Part shown: positions 30,129 to 39,713 of the stretch, in pieces
How positions within the stretch are numbered: the stretch's first letter is position 1
Layout: the number at the start of each line of letters is the position of its first letter
Assembly: GCF_024105665.1 (NCBI RefSeq)
Contig: NZ_JAAAMK010000003.1
Span: 310,001-374,000, forward strand
Origin: Aliihoeflea aestuarii
GTDB lineage: Bacteria > Pseudomonadota > Alphaproteobacteria > Rhizobiales > Rhizobiaceae
Reading direction: 5' to 3'
Length of the DNA: 64,000 nucleotides
Translations under genes and position numbers: made by a program
Notes under the pieces: model-generated
Database searches by the model: none
What the model saw: only the letters and a program-made list of their open reading frames with translations
What the model was told of the DNA's origin: nothing

Positions 30129-30312
30129 GCGATTACCTCAGGTTACTGCTCGCGCGTTCGTTGCGGCTCTACAGGTCGTCGACGCTGGGCGAAGCAGGTT
30201 CGTGAATCCCTCTTGGCGACAACATAGCATCGATTGTGGCGGTGATGAGCCGGGTTAAGCCGACGTTAAGGCTCGACCTTCCTGTTACAGGACTGCAACG
30301 CAATAAAATAAT

Positions 30313-30346
30313 TTGACTGGATCGAGTTAAATCGATTTAGATTAAC
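30313..30346 (+). promoter_or_regulatory. AT-rich promoter/operator candidate for the MFS gene
   Basis: TTGACT at 30313 could be a -35; near 30336-30343 TTTAGATT is a weak -10. The stretch 30326-30346 contains the perfect palindrome AAATCGATTT (30329-30338) flanked by GTTAA and TTAAC, a plausible repressor site. Evidence is positional only. Confidence 0.35.
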
Positions 30347-30378
30347 CAATTAGCTCCTATTGGGTATTGCACGGCGTA

Positions 30379-31542
30379 ATGAAACGTGAATTTTCCTTTC
30401 CCTCGACGCGCGTTGCGGTCGCGCTCGCCTTCGTCGCGAACGGTCTGGTGATCGGTGCATGGGCGCCCCAGATACCCGCGCTCGCCGACCGGCTCGAGCT
30501 GTCGGAAAGCCGGCTCGGCCTTCTGATCCTCGTTTTCGGCCTCGGCGCGCTCGCGGCCATGCCATGGTGCGGTGGGTTGATCGCCAGATACGGCTCGCGC
30601 CGTCCGCTCGTCGCCTTCGCCGCGCTCATGCCGCTCAGCCTGCCGGCCGTGGTGCTTGCGCCCGATTTCACGGTCGCGGCGTTCGCGATGTTCGGATTCG
30701 GCGCATTGATCGGTGGCATGGATGTCGCGATGAACGCCAATGCGGTCGCTGTCGAGCGGCATCTCGACCGCGCGATCATGTCGTCGTCGCACGGATTCTG
30801 GAGCCTCGGCGGCTTTGCCGGTGCCGCTGCCGGCGGCTTTGTGCTGCAGGCCAGTGGCGCGCTTGCGCAGTCGGTTCTGGCCGGGTTCATTGCCGGGCTC
30901 CTGAGCCTCGGCGTCGCGCGCTATGCCTTGCGGGACGCGCCGCCTCCAGCCGAGGCTGTGCAACGTGCCCGCTGGCCGCTGAAGCCGCTGCCCTACCTGC
31001 TGGGGCTTGCCGCGCTGCTCGGCATGATTCCCGAGGGCGCGGTGCTCGACTGGGCCGCGCTTTATCTCCAGCGCGAGCACGCGGCGGGTCTGGCACAAGC
31101 GAGCCTCGCCTTCGCGCTGTTTTCGGCGGCGATGGCGCTGATGCGGTTTTCGGGCGATGCGGTCCGCGACCGGTTCGGTGCGGTCGCGACATTGCGCGCG
31201 TCCTGTCTCGTCGCGGGTGTCGGTCTCGTAGGAGCCGGGCTGTCGCCTTCGCCCGAGCTTGCCATCGCCTTTTTCGCTCTCGTCGGGCTCGGCCTTGCCA
31301 ATATCGTGCCGATCGCCTTCTCGGCCGCAGGCAACCAGACCGGGCTCGCACCCGGCGTGGGCATGAGCGTCGCCACCACGATGGGCTATTCCGGTATCCT
31401 CGTCGCGCCTTCCGCCATCGGCTTCATCGGCGAGTACACGGGTTTCGCGCCGATCTTCGTCGTGCTCGCCCTGGTCATTCTCTTGCTTGCGATCTTCGCG
31501 CCGGTGGTGTCGATCGCCGACCGGCAAAAGCCGGTCCCGTAA
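30379..31542 (+). CDS. MFS transporter (YbjJ-like)
   Basis: 387 residues from the ATG at 30379. About twelve hydrophobic helices; the loop after helix 2 contains the MFS motif GGLIARYGSRRPLVAFAAL, and GGMDVAMNANAVAVERHL followed by MSSSHGFWSLGGFAGAAAG is the pattern of the YbjJ/FucP-like subgroup. Substrate unknown; the family includes putative sugar or drug exporters. Divergent from the SH3-domain gene. No obvious partner gene. Confidence 0.85.
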   Translation: MKREFSFPSTRVAVALAFVANGLVIGAWAPQIPALADRLELSESRLGLLILVFGLGALAAMPWCGGLIARYGSRRPLVAFAALMPLSLPAVVLAPDFTVAAFAMFGFGALIGGMDVAMNANAVAVERHLDRAIMSSSHGFWSLGGFAGAAAGGFVLQASGALAQSVLAGFIAGLLSLGVARYALRDAPPPAEAVQRARWPLKPLPYLLGLAALLGMIPEGAVLDWAALYLQREHAAGLAQASLAFALFSAAMALMRFSGDAVRDRFGAVATLRASCLVAGVGLVGAGLSPSPELAIAFFALVGLGLANIVPIAFSAAGNQTGLAPGVGMSVATTMGYSGILVAPSAIGFIGEYTGFAPIFVVLALVILLLAIFAPVVSIADRQKPVP

Positions 31543-31549
31543 ACCAAAA

Positions 31550-31576
31550 CGCCCGGCAGGTCGTGACCGCCGGGCG
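31550..31576 (-). terminator. Intrinsic terminator between MFS gene and DUF3309 gene
   Basis: CGCCCGGC / GCCGGGCG stem with an inner GGTC-GT-GACC extension; on the minus strand it is followed by TTTT. It lies beyond the DUF3309 stop (minus) and 7 bases after the MFS stop (plus), so it can act for both. Confidence 0.75.
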
Positions 31577-31601
31577 AAGGGGTGCTCCGTCTCGCAGAGG
31601 G

Positions 31602-31760
31602 CTAGATTCGGCCCATCAATACGAGGATCAGCACTACTACCAGGACGACCCCGAGAATGCCCGAAGGGCCATAACCCCAGCCGCGCGAATGCGGCCAGGC
31701 CGGAATGGCGCCGAGCAGGATCAGGATCAGAATGATGATCAGAATTGTTCCGAGCGACAT
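31602..31760 (-). CDS. Small membrane protein, DUF3309 family
   Basis: 52 residues. It begins MSLGTILIIILILILLGAIP and continues with a central PAWPHSRGWGYGPSG loop and a second helix ILGVVLVVVLILVLMGRI. The two-helix hairpin with the W-x-HSR-x-WGYGPSG loop is the DUF3309 pattern. The family is widespread in Proteobacteria and of unknown function; members are often seen as stress-induced small membrane proteins, which is not established here. Lies alone between the MFS gene and the RND operon, with its own terminator. Confidence 0.85.
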   Translation of the reverse strand: MSLGTILIIILILILLGAIPAWPHSRGWGYGPSGILGVVLVVVLILVLMGRI

Positions 31761-31866
31761 GGCAAAGTTCCCCAACTCTCCTCGAACAGGATGATCCTGT
31801 CCTGCGCCCTAAATGCGCGAGGGCGCCCGCAGGTTCCGCAGGCGCCCTTGCCGGTTGCAATGAGGT

Positions 31867-34800
31867 CTATTCGGCAGGCAAGGGTTGTGCGTCCGATTCC
31901 GGTTCGGGTTTCGGCTTGCGCCGGAAAAGCCGGGACCAGAAGCTGCGTCGCGTCTCGCCGGCCTTGGGATGCTCGCGGGTGAAGACCATCAGCGCGGCCG
32001 GCGTCACGATCAGCGTCAGGACCGTCGCAAACGACAGACCGAACACGATCGCGGAAGACAGCGAAATCCACCACTGGGTGGACGGCGCGTTGATCGTGGT
32101 TTCATGATGAAACAGTTCCAGTCCGATGCCGAAGGCAATGGGAGCGACACCAAATATGGCGGCAAGCGCCGTCAGGACCACCGGACGCGCGCGCTCGCGG
32201 CAGGTCTGAAGGATCGCGTCGATCTTGTTCATGCCCTCGTGGCGCAACCGGTCGTAAGTATCGATCAGGACGATGTTGTTGTTGACGACGACGCCTGCCA
32301 GCGCAATGACGCCAATTCCCGACATCACGATGCCGAACGGCTGCCCCATGATCAGCAAGCCGAGGAACACACCGATCGTGGACATGACCACGGTTATGAG
32401 CACGAGCAGCACGCTGGTGAACTTGTTGAACTGGGCCAGAAGCACGATAAAGATCAGGAAGATTGCGGCGCCGAAGGCGTTCATGAGGAAGGCGCTCGCA
32501 GCGTCGCTTTCCTCGCTCGAGCCGGCAAGCCGCCATTTGGTCGAACCCAGGTCGAGTTCGCCTACCGCCTGCGCCACTTGCGCCTGCACTTCGGCGACCT
32601 GATAGCCATGAGCGATATTCGACTGGACGACGATGGTCCGCTCCGAGTCGATGCGGTTCAGGATGCCGGTTCGCTGCTGCGGTTCGCGGGTGACGAAATT
32701 GGCGAGCGGGACCGAGCCTTCCGGCGTTTGAACCCGCAACTGGTCGAGGCTGGACAACGTCCGGCGGTCGTCGGGCAGGCGCAGGCGGATGTCGACGGCA
32801 TCGTCGACGCCGGCCGGCCGGTAGTCCGAAAGCTTGAGGCCGACGGTTACGAGTTGGACCACGGTGCCGACCTGGCTGGGACTGACGCCGTATTGCGCGG
32901 CCTTGGCACGATCCACCTTCAGCGCCCAGTCGACGCCGGGCGGCGGCAGGCCGTCGGATATCTCGATGACACCCGGCACCTGTGCGATCCGCGCCGCGAC
33001 CGCGCGGGCGTGATCGTTCAGATATGTCGGGTCGGCTGCCGAGAGCCTGACCTGAATCGGCTGGCCGGTCGGCGGGCCCGCATCGGGCACGCGCACCTGA
33101 ACCTGAATACCGGGCAGGTTCGCCATCTCGACGCGCAGATCGTCGAGAATCTCGCTGGCCGCCTTGCGCTCGCGCCAGTCCAGGAACTCGTACTGGATGA
33201 CGCCGATGACGTCCTCGTCGATGTCCTGCCCGCCGCCCCGCGTCATTCCCACGCGCGTATAGACAGATTCCAGGCCCGGCCAGCCAAGGAGACGGTTTTC
33301 GGCAAGCCGTGTCGCCGCATCCATTTCCTCCAGAGAGAGATTGCCGCGCGCATGTACGTACATCAGTCCGTATTCGGGCTCGACATTGGGGAAGAACTCG
33401 ACGCCCGCGCCATATTGCGAATAGGCGTATTGGACACCGACCAGAAGGCCGACGGCCAGAAGCAGAACGGTCTTGGGATAGGCGACTGCCTTCTTGACCG
33501 CACCCATATAGAGGCCGTCGGGCTTGCCTTCCGGCTCGGGATGGGCCTTGGCGAAAAGCGCTCCCAGCGTTGGCGTGAAGACCAGCGCGTAGAGCAGCGA
33601 CGCGGACAGGGTCATGATCAGCGTCAGCGGCAGATACTTCATAAACTCGCCGACGACGCCCGGCCAGAAGAGCAGCGGCGAGAAGGCGGCGATGCGCGTC
33701 AGCGTCGCGGCGGTGACGGGGCCGGCCATGCGGCGCGCGGCCAGATCGAACGCCTCGACGCGGTCCATGCCCTCCGACATGCGCCGTTCGGCGAATTCGG
33801 TGACGATGATCGCGTCGTCGACCAGCATGCCCACAGCGAGGATCAGCGCGAACAGCACGATCATGTTGACCGTGTAGCCGAGCATGGCAAGGGCCAGGAT
33901 GCCCATCAGGAACGAGACCGGGATCGACAGGCCGATCAGGATCGAGGAGCGGCCCGACAGGGCATACAAGATGACGATGAAGACGAGGATGACGGCGATC
34001 AGGACGTGGTTCTGGAGGTCGCTCAGAAGCTGGCGGACCATGTCCGACTTGTCCTGGCTGAAGCCGATCGTGACGGGAACCGGCAGGTTCTCCTGAAAGG
34101 CTGTGGCGATCTCCTTCACCGTGTCGACGGTCTCGATCAAATTCGCACCGGCGCGTTTCTTCACCTCGATCGCGATGGCGGGCTTGCCGTCGAGGCGGGT
34201 GATCGTTTCGGCCTCGGCGAAGGTCGAGCGGATCGTGGCCAGATCGCGGGCGCGCACGACCGCATTCGGCCCGGCGACGATCGGCAGGTCGGCGACGTCC
34301 TCGACGGTCTCGATCAGCGAGGGGACCTTGACCGGGAAGCGGCCTTCGGTGCCTTGCAGAGCGCCGGCGGCGACGAGGCTGTTGCCGGCCGAAACGCCCT
34401 GGATGAGCTGGTCGAGCTGCAAACCGTAGGAAGACAGCTTGACCGGATCGACGATGACGTCGACCTGTTCGTCGCGGGTGCCCTGAAGCGTGCCTTCGAG
34501 CACGCCGGGCACCTCTTCGATGCGGTCGCGCAATTCGCGCGCGGTCGAGGCAAGGAGGCGTTCGGGCAGGTCGCCCGAAAGCGTGACGACGAGAACCGGG
34601 AATTCCGAGACGTTGACCTCGTTGACGGTCGGCTCGTCGACGCCTTGCGGCAGGTCGCGCCTTGCGTCGGACACCTTGGCGCGCACGTCTTCCAGCGCGT
34701 TGGAAAAATCGAAGCCCGGCTGAAACTCGATCAGGACGTAGCCGCCGCCCTCATAGGCGGCCGAGCGCATCTCCTTGACGCCGGACAGGCCCTTCATCTG

Positions 34801-35007
34801 CAATTCGACCGGGCGCAGCAAAAGCCGCTCGGAATCCTCCGGCGAAATGCCCTGATAGGTCAGGCTGACATAGATGATCGGGATCGGAATGTCAGGCTCT
34901 GCTTCCTTCGGGATCGCCTGATAGGCGAGCGCGCCCGCCACGATCATGAAGATCATGACCGACAGGGTCAGCCTTGCATTGTCGATTGCCAGTCGGACGA
35001 GGTTCAT
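31867..35007 (-). CDS. RND-family efflux transporter, inner-membrane permease
   Basis: 1046 residues, the normal AcrB-class length, with two repeated halves of six helices and large periplasmic loops. The proton-relay DD pair is visible in LAVGMLVDDAIIVTEFAER, and the second-half GVVVNNNIVLIDTYDRLR matches the family. The N-terminus MNLVRLAIDNARLTLSVMIF and the PKEAEPDIPIPIIYVSLTYQ loop belong to the hydrophobe/amphiphile efflux group rather than heavy-metal CzcA. It follows its membrane-fusion partner by 62 bases. No outer-membrane TolC-like gene is adjacent. The cytoplasmic tail is charged. Confidence 0.93.
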   Translation of the reverse strand: MNLVRLAIDNARLTLSVMIFMIVAGALAYQAIPKEAEPDIPIPIIYVSLTYQGISPEDSERLLLRPVELQMKGLSGVKEMRSAAYEGGGYVLIEFQPGFDFSNALEDVRAKVSDARRDLPQGVDEPTVNEVNVSEFPVLVVTLSGDLPERLLASTARELRDRIEEVPGVLEGTLQGTRDEQVDVIVDPVKLSSYGLQLDQLIQGVSAGNSLVAAGALQGTEGRFPVKVPSLIETVEDVADLPIVAGPNAVVRARDLATIRSTFAEAETITRLDGKPAIAIEVKKRAGANLIETVDTVKEIATAFQENLPVPVTIGFSQDKSDMVRQLLSDLQNHVLIAVILVFIVILYALSGRSSILIGLSIPVSFLMGILALAMLGYTVNMIVLFALILAVGMLVDDAIIVTEFAERRMSEGMDRVEAFDLAARRMAGPVTAATLTRIAAFSPLLFWPGVVGEFMKYLPLTLIMTLSASLLYALVFTPTLGALFAKAHPEPEGKPDGLYMGAVKKAVAYPKTVLLLAVGLLVGVQYAYSQYGAGVEFFPNVEPEYGLMYVHARGNLSLEEMDAATRLAENRLLGWPGLESVYTRVGMTRGGGQDIDEDVIGVIQYEFLDWRERKAASEILDDLRVEMANLPGIQVQVRVPDAGPPTGQPIQVRLSAADPTYLNDHARAVAARIAQVPGVIEISDGLPPPGVDWALKVDRAKAAQYGVSPSQVGTVVQLVTVGLKLSDYRPAGVDDAVDIRLRLPDDRRTLSSLDQLRVQTPEGSVPLANFVTREPQQRTGILNRIDSERTIVVQSNIAHGYQVAEVQAQVAQAVGELDLGSTKWRLAGSSEESDAASAFLMNAFGAAIFLIFIVLLAQFNKFTSVLLVLITVVMSTIGVFLGLLIMGQPFGIVMSGIGVIALAGVVVNNNIVLIDTYDRLRHEGMNKIDAILQTCRERARPVVLTALAAIFGVAPIAFGIGLELFHHETTINAPSTQWWISLSSAIVFGLSFATVLTLIVTPAALMVFTREHPKAGETRRSFWSRLFRRKPKPEPESDAQPLPAE

Positions 35008-35069
35008 GTCCGCATATCCTCAAAAATCGGATCGGTCGCGAGACGACCGCGCCGCCTGTCGCGTCTCGT

Positions 35070-36203
35070 TCAGTCGAGCCCCGCCACTTCGCCGGCCAGC
35101 CCGCGGATCGTCTCTTCGTCCGCCTCGACGGCATTCACCAGGTCGCCTTCGGCCACGAAATCCTGTCCGGACACGATCACCCGCGCATCCGCCGGAATGC
35201 CCGCGAGAACGAGACCCTCGGGCGTATCGTCGACTAGATCGATCATGTGGAACGCCACCTTGCCGTCCGGGCCGACCGTGCGAATGCCGAGGTCGCCCTT
35301 TGCGGAAAGCGTGACGACCGAACGCGGCAGGCGGACCGATTCCACCGGTCTGGCGCGCAGCGTCATCTCGGTTGTCATGCCGGCCGGGATATCGTTGTCC
35401 TCATTGTCGATCGCGACCTCGACCTGAAAGGTTCGGGTCTGCGCGGAGGCATCGCGCGAAATGTAGCTGATCTCGCCCTCGACAATGCGGCCGTCGACGA
35501 GGCGGACATCAGCCCGGTCACCGGTCGTGAGATGGCCGAGGTCGCGTTCGCCGACCTCGCCCGTCGCGACGATCGGGTCGAGCGCCAGGATCGTGGCGAT
35601 TTCGGTGCCGGCCATGACCGAGCCGCCGATCTCGACATTCACGCGGTCGACGAGCCCGCTGAACGGCGCGCGCACCTCGTTGCGGGTAAGCTCGGCCTGT
35701 GCCGCCTCGAGCTGCGAGCGGGCGGAGGCAAGCGCCGAGCGGGCATTGTCTGCCTGAAGGCGCGGCAGGGAGCCGGACTGGACGAGGCGTTCGGCAGCTT
35801 CCGCTTCGGCTTGACGCTGGCTGAGCAATTGCTGCGCCGTCGCGATCGCGGCTTCCTTTTCTTCGGCATCGAGGCGGATAATCAGGTCGCCGGCCTCGAC
35901 CATCTGCCCCTTCGAAAGGGGCAGTTCGGAAACGATGCCGGCGGAACGGGCGGCCAGCACGGCGCGCTTGTCGGCTTCGGTCAGACCTGACATGCGGATG
36001 GCGCGCGAATGCTCGAAACGCGGCGGCCTTATGACAGCCACCGTGTGACGTCGTTCCTCGACCTGAGGCGCGGCATCGCCCGGCTGTGCGGATTCGCTGT
36101 CCTGTGCGGAGCCAACGGACGAAAACTCGCCGGTCGCGACCCAGACGGCCGTCATCGCGAACACGGCGACAGCCGCGATTTGGTGGAATTTGAATTTCGA
36201 CAT
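35070..36203 (-). CDS. RND efflux membrane-fusion (periplasmic adaptor) protein
   Basis: 377 residues from the ATG at 36203. One N-terminal hydrophobic segment (IAAVAVFAMTAVWVATGEF) anchors or exports it. Then come the lipoyl-like half motif (GIVSELPLSKGQMVEAGDLI), a coiled-coil hairpin rich in Ala/Glu/Gln/Arg (about 95-160), and the second half motif RAPFSGLVDRVNVEIGGSVM, followed by the beta-barrel domain. This is the HlyD/AcrA architecture. It pairs with the RND permease directly downstream; an outer-membrane channel must be encoded elsewhere. Confidence 0.92.
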   Translation of the reverse strand: MSKFKFHQIAAVAVFAMTAVWVATGEFSSVGSAQDSESAQPGDAAPQVEERRHTVAVIRPPRFEHSRAIRMSGLTEADKRAVLAARSAGIVSELPLSKGQMVEAGDLIIRLDAEEKEAAIATAQQLLSQRQAEAEAAERLVQSGSLPRLQADNARSALASARSQLEAAQAELTRNEVRAPFSGLVDRVNVEIGGSVMAGTEIATILALDPIVATGEVGERDLGHLTTGDRADVRLVDGRIVEGEISYISRDASAQTRTFQVEVAIDNEDNDIPAGMTTEMTLRARPVESVRLPRSVVTLSAKGDLGIRTVGPDGKVAFHMIDLVDDTPEGLVLAGIPADARVIVSGQDFVAEGDLVNAVEADEETIRGLAGEVAGLD

Positions 36204-36362
36204 GTCGGTCAATCCGTTTCGGGACACGCCTCGCGTCAGCGCAGATGGTACGGCGTGATCCTGAATTCAATTCGGCGCGGTGCGCAGGGCAAAATCCCTA
36301 CATCAGCGCGGTGCGGCGCAACAGTCACGTTTTTTCATCGATCGATCACTCCTGCCAAAATG

Positions 36363-36914
36363 TCAGCCCTGCGGGCACGGCGCGCCGAGTTCGGCCCAGC
36401 GCTTCAAGGCTTCGTATGTCTCTTCCGCGCTGCCTGGCGCGGGCTCGCGGCCCGGTCCCGGTTCCCAGCCCCACGCGACCAGCGCATCGTCGCGCAAATG
36501 GACCGCGACCTCATCGAGCGTCTTGCCGCCATTGCGCGCCGGATCCTTGATCTGGGCGCAGATTTCGCCCGAACTCTTTTCGAACCAGACCATTTCCTGC
36601 GGCGCCAGATGCCAGTCGGGCGATCCTGGCGGCCCGTGGAGGACCGGCGAATTCGTTTCCTGATGACAGGTCCGGCATGTCATGCCCGGATTGCCGAAGC
36701 CGTCCGGTCCGCGCCGCACATTGAACGGGTGAATGCGCGCTTCGCCATAATGGGCGCCGGACCAGCGCGGATGGTCGTCCTCGGTATGGCAGTTGGCGCA
36801 GCGCGGATGCGAAAAGACACGATAGAGCCCCTCCCATTCGATAAGGCCCGGTTCGTCCTGCGCAAAAGCTGGGCCCGGCATCAGGAAAAGCGCGATGGCG
36901 AAAAGGCGTCTCAT
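36363..36914 (-). CDS. Periplasmic dihaem c-type cytochrome
   Basis: 183 residues from the ATG at 36914. A signal peptide (MRRLFAIALFLMPGPAFAQ) is followed by two haem-binding motifs, CANCH at 39-43 and CRTCH at 80-84. The rest has no second recognised domain. The start overlaps the stop of the molybdenum hydroxylase gene by four bases, so it is translationally coupled and very probably accepts electrons from that enzyme in the periplasm, as cytochrome partners do in other exported members of the xanthine oxidase family. Confidence 0.85.
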   Translation of the reverse strand: MRRLFAIALFLMPGPAFAQDEPGLIEWEGLYRVFSHPRCANCHTEDDHPRWSGAHYGEARIHPFNVRRGPDGFGNPGMTCRTCHQETNSPVLHGPPGSPDWHLAPQEMVWFEKSSGEICAQIKDPARNGGKTLDEVAVHLRDDALVAWGWEPGPGREPAPGSAEETYEALKRWAELGAPCPQG

Positions 36915-39187
36915 GCGAAATCCACCTCGCGCGCCAGCGGCAATTGCCGGATCCGCTTTCCCGTCAGCGCGAAGATCGCGTTGGCGAGTGCGGGCGCTGC
37001 CGGCGGCGTGCCGATTTCGCCGACGCCGCCCATCTTCGGTGCGTTCTGAAGGATCGCGACCTCGACATCGGGCGATTGGTGAATGCGCAGCGGATCGTAA
37101 TCGTGGAAATTGGTCTGGACGGCCCGGCCATCGGCGAAATTGACCTCCTCGAACATCGCCGCCGACAGGCCGAACAATGCGCCGGACATCAATTGCGCCT
37201 CGATGATGCTTGGGTCGAGCGCGCGTCCCACATCGGCCGCAATCCATACCTTCTCGAGGCGAATGCGCCCTTCAGTTTCCGAGATTTCCACGATCTCGGC
37301 GACCCAGGAGCCGAAGCTTGTGGCGAAGGCGAAACCTTTCGCGCGGTTCGCCGGCAGGGACGCGGACCACTCGGCCATGTCCGCCACCTTTTCGACGACG
37401 CCGACGGCAGCGGGATGATCGGCCATCAGGGAAAGCCGCAACTCGACCGGATCGATGCCGCCAGCCGTCGCGATCTCGTCCATGAAAGCTTCGTGGAAGA
37501 AACCGTTGAAGGAATTGCCGACCGCCCGCCAGAAGCCGACCGGAACGCCGGGATTGTCGGCGACGACACCCGAGACGCGATAATTCGCGATCGAATAGGG
37601 TTGGTTGAAAGACCCGTCGACGATTGCGGTGTCGGAGCCGGGGACCGGCAGGCGCGGATAAAGACGCGGCAGGAGCGAGGCGATGATCGACGGGGAGGCG
37701 ATCTTCATGTCGAGCGCCTGCGGCATGCCGTCCTCGCCGAGCCGCGCCCGGAACCGGCCCATCGCGGCAGGACGATACATGTCATGCGTCATGTCTTCCT
37801 CGCGCGTCCAGGTCACCTTGACGGGCCGCCCGTTCGTCTCCATCGCAAGGCGCGTCGCATAAACGGCGTAGTCGACCTCCAGACGGCGGCCGAACGCGCC
37901 GCCGAGGCTGGTCGTGTGGACGCGGCAATTCTCCTGCGAAATGCCTGCTTCGCGGGCGCAGGCCATGCGCGTCAGCGTCGGCGACTGGTTCGGTGCCCAC
38001 ACGTCCAGCTCGCCGTCGCGGAACCGCGCGGTCGCGTTCATCGGCTCCATCGCGGCATGGGCGAGGAAGGGTACGCGATACTCCGCTTCCACCATCCGCT
38101 CGCGCGGCGCATCGGCGAAGACGGTTTCGACGTCGCCGTCATCGCGGAAATTCGACCCGCGTCCCGCCACCGCCGCCTCAAGTCCCGCCCAGATGGCGTC
38201 GTCGTCAACGGCGCGGTCGGGGCGCTCCCATTCGACCTGGACGGCATCGGCAGCGCGCATCGCGTGCCATGTCGAGCGCGCGATCACGCCGAAGCCGTTG
38301 CCGAGATGGGTTTCGATGATCACGAGCTTTTCCACGCCGGGCATCGCAAGCGACCCTGCATCGTCCAGCGTGCGGATTGTGCCGCCGAAATGCGGATTCA
38401 TGCGGATCGTCGCGAAGACCATGTCGGGCAAGTCGACATCGACGCCGAAGATCGGCGCGCCGGTGACCTTGGCTTCCATGTCGAGGCGCGGTTGGGGCCT
38501 GCCAAGCAGTTTCCACTCGGCCGGATCGCGCAATATGGGGTCGGCGGTCAGGTCCACGCGCGCCGCATCAAGCGCCAGTTCGCCATAGGCGACGGTTTCA
38601 CCTGTCGCGGGGTTGGTAACGAAGCCCTCGGCGGTGGTCAGCGAGGCGGCGTCGACCTGCCATCGTCGGGCGGCCTGCGCTTTCAACGCCTCGCGGGCGA
38701 GCGCACCGGCCTGCCGCATGCGCGTGAATCCGTCCGTCGTGGAGGACGAACCGCCCGTCGCCTGCATGGCCAGGAACCTGCCGACCACGCCCATGCCGCC
38801 GCGCATCATTTCGGCAATGGTCGAATCGTCGAAGCGGGGGAACGGCACGCCTTCTTCCAGCATACCGATATTGGCGTAGGCGGACGCCGCCGGCCCGTGC
38901 TCGACCGTGACCTGATCGAGCCGCACGTCGAGTTCTTCGGCAATTAGCGCGGCGAGCGTCGTCGTCACGCCCTGCCCCATCTCCGCACGCGGCACGATGA
39001 CCGTGATCGGTCCCTCGGTCGGGATTTTCACGAAGGGGTTGAAGACGGCCTCGCCTTCGCCAGCCTGTGCCTCCAGCGGATTGGGGAACGGGCGGCGATA
39101 GACATAATAGCCGACGGCAAGCCCCGCCGCTGCCGCCCCGGCAGCTCCCAGAAATACGCGCCGTGTGATTTTGCCCGCGCGCGACAT
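36911..39187 (-). CDS. Tat-exported molybdenum hydroxylase, large subunit (IorB-like)
   Basis: 758 residues from the ATG at 39187. The N-terminus has a twin-arginine signal (ITRRVFLGAAGAAAAGLAVG, RR at 9-10). The body belongs to the xanthine/aldehyde oxidase molybdopterin-binding family, isoquinoline 1-oxidoreductase beta type: PRAEMGQGVTTTLAALIAEE, the repeated-half layout, and the C-terminal PKMGGVGEIGTPPAAPALAN carrying the conserved glutamate. Such enzymes hydroxylate N-heterocycles or oxidise aldehydes using water. It is flanked by the 2Fe-2S subunit gene (3 bases) and the cytochrome gene (overlap). The real substrate is unknown; the IorB name indicates similarity only. Confidence 0.88.
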   Translation of the reverse strand: MSRAGKITRRVFLGAAGAAAAGLAVGYYVYRRPFPNPLEAQAGEGEAVFNPFVKIPTEGPITVIVPRAEMGQGVTTTLAALIAEELDVRLDQVTVEHGPAASAYANIGMLEEGVPFPRFDDSTIAEMMRGGMGVVGRFLAMQATGGSSSTTDGFTRMRQAGALAREALKAQAARRWQVDAASLTTAEGFVTNPATGETVAYGELALDAARVDLTADPILRDPAEWKLLGRPQPRLDMEAKVTGAPIFGVDVDLPDMVFATIRMNPHFGGTIRTLDDAGSLAMPGVEKLVIIETHLGNGFGVIARSTWHAMRAADAVQVEWERPDRAVDDDAIWAGLEAAVAGRGSNFRDDGDVETVFADAPRERMVEAEYRVPFLAHAAMEPMNATARFRDGELDVWAPNQSPTLTRMACAREAGISQENCRVHTTSLGGAFGRRLEVDYAVYATRLAMETNGRPVKVTWTREEDMTHDMYRPAAMGRFRARLGEDGMPQALDMKIASPSIIASLLPRLYPRLPVPGSDTAIVDGSFNQPYSIANYRVSGVVADNPGVPVGFWRAVGNSFNGFFHEAFMDEIATAGGIDPVELRLSLMADHPAAVGVVEKVADMAEWSASLPANRAKGFAFATSFGSWVAEIVEISETEGRIRLEKVWIAADVGRALDPSIIEAQLMSGALFGLSAAMFEEVNFADGRAVQTNFHDYDPLRIHQSPDVEVAILQNAPKMGGVGEIGTPPAAPALANAIFALTGKRIRQLPLAREVDFA

Positions 39188-39189
39188 CG

Positions 39190-39645
39190 TCAGGCTCCGG
39201 TCGAAGCGGCGGCGCGCTTGATGGCGGCGCGGATTTTCGGATAGGTCGCGCAGCGGCACAGATTGCCGCCCATGGTACGGTCGATATCCGCGTCGGACGG
39301 GTTCGGGATTTCATCCAGAAGCGCCACCGCGCTCATGATCTGGCCGGCCTGGCAATAGCCGCACTGGGCTACCTGTTCGACGATCCACGCTTCCTGGACG
39401 GCATGCAGCGCGCCCGGACGGCCGATACCCTCGATCGTCGTGACATCGCCCTCGACCTGTCCGAGCGGCAGCACGCAGGAGCGCACCGGCTGTCCCGCGA
39501 CGAGCACGGTGCAGGCGCCGCACGCGGCGATGCCGCAGCCGAATTTCGGTCCCTTGATGCCGGCAAGATCGCGCAACGCCCACAAGAGCGGCATCTCCGC
39601 TTCGGCGTCGATTTCGATCGGATTGCCATTGACGGTCAGGCGCAT
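39190..39645 (-). CDS. 2Fe-2S subunit of molybdenum hydroxylase (IorA-like)
   Basis: 151 residues. The N-terminal plant-type 2Fe-2S site has cysteines at 37, 42, 45 and 57 ([20 protein letters not shown]), and the C-terminal helical 2Fe-2S domain has [16 protein letters not shown] and [19 protein letters not shown]. This double-cluster arrangement is standard for small subunits of the xanthine oxidase family. It carries no signal peptide and should be exported together with the Tat-tagged large subunit. First gene of the three-gene operon, divergent from the TetR gene with a palindromic site between them. Confidence 0.93.
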   Translation of the reverse strand: MRLTVNGNPIEIDAEAEMPLLWALRDLAGIKGPKFGCGIAACGACTVLVAGQPVRSCVLPLGQVEGDVTTIEGIGRPGALHAVQEAWIVEQVAQCGYCQAGQIMSAVALLDEIPNPSDADIDRTMGGNLCRCATYPKIRAAIKRAAASTGA

Positions 39646-39677
39646 GAAGAGCGATCCGGTTGTCGTTGACGATACGT

Positions 39678-39704
39678 ATTGACAAAATTCGTCAATTTGT
39701 CAAT
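39678..39704. promoter_or_regulatory. Probable TetR-family operator in the iorA/tetR divergent region
   Basis: Perfect 9-base inverted repeat ATTGACAAA / TTTGTCAAT with a 9-base spacer (ATTCGTCAA), located 10 bases before the TetR start and 33 bases from the iorA start. Both arms contain TTGACA-like hexamers that may be the -35 boxes of the two divergent promoters, so a bound repressor would block both directions. Confidence 0.75.
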
Positions 39705-39713
39705 TACCAGTGA

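Noticed and set aside
31885-35427. 1180-codon open frame on the plus strand
   Set aside because: It is antisense to the RND permease and adaptor, and its composition (Asp/Arg/Gln/His runs) is that of a GC-rich shadow frame without any recognisable domain.
36915-37247. Upstream extension of the dihaem cytochrome frame
   Set aside because: It is the shadow of the molybdenum hydroxylase 3' end; the signal peptide begins exactly at the ATG at 36914.
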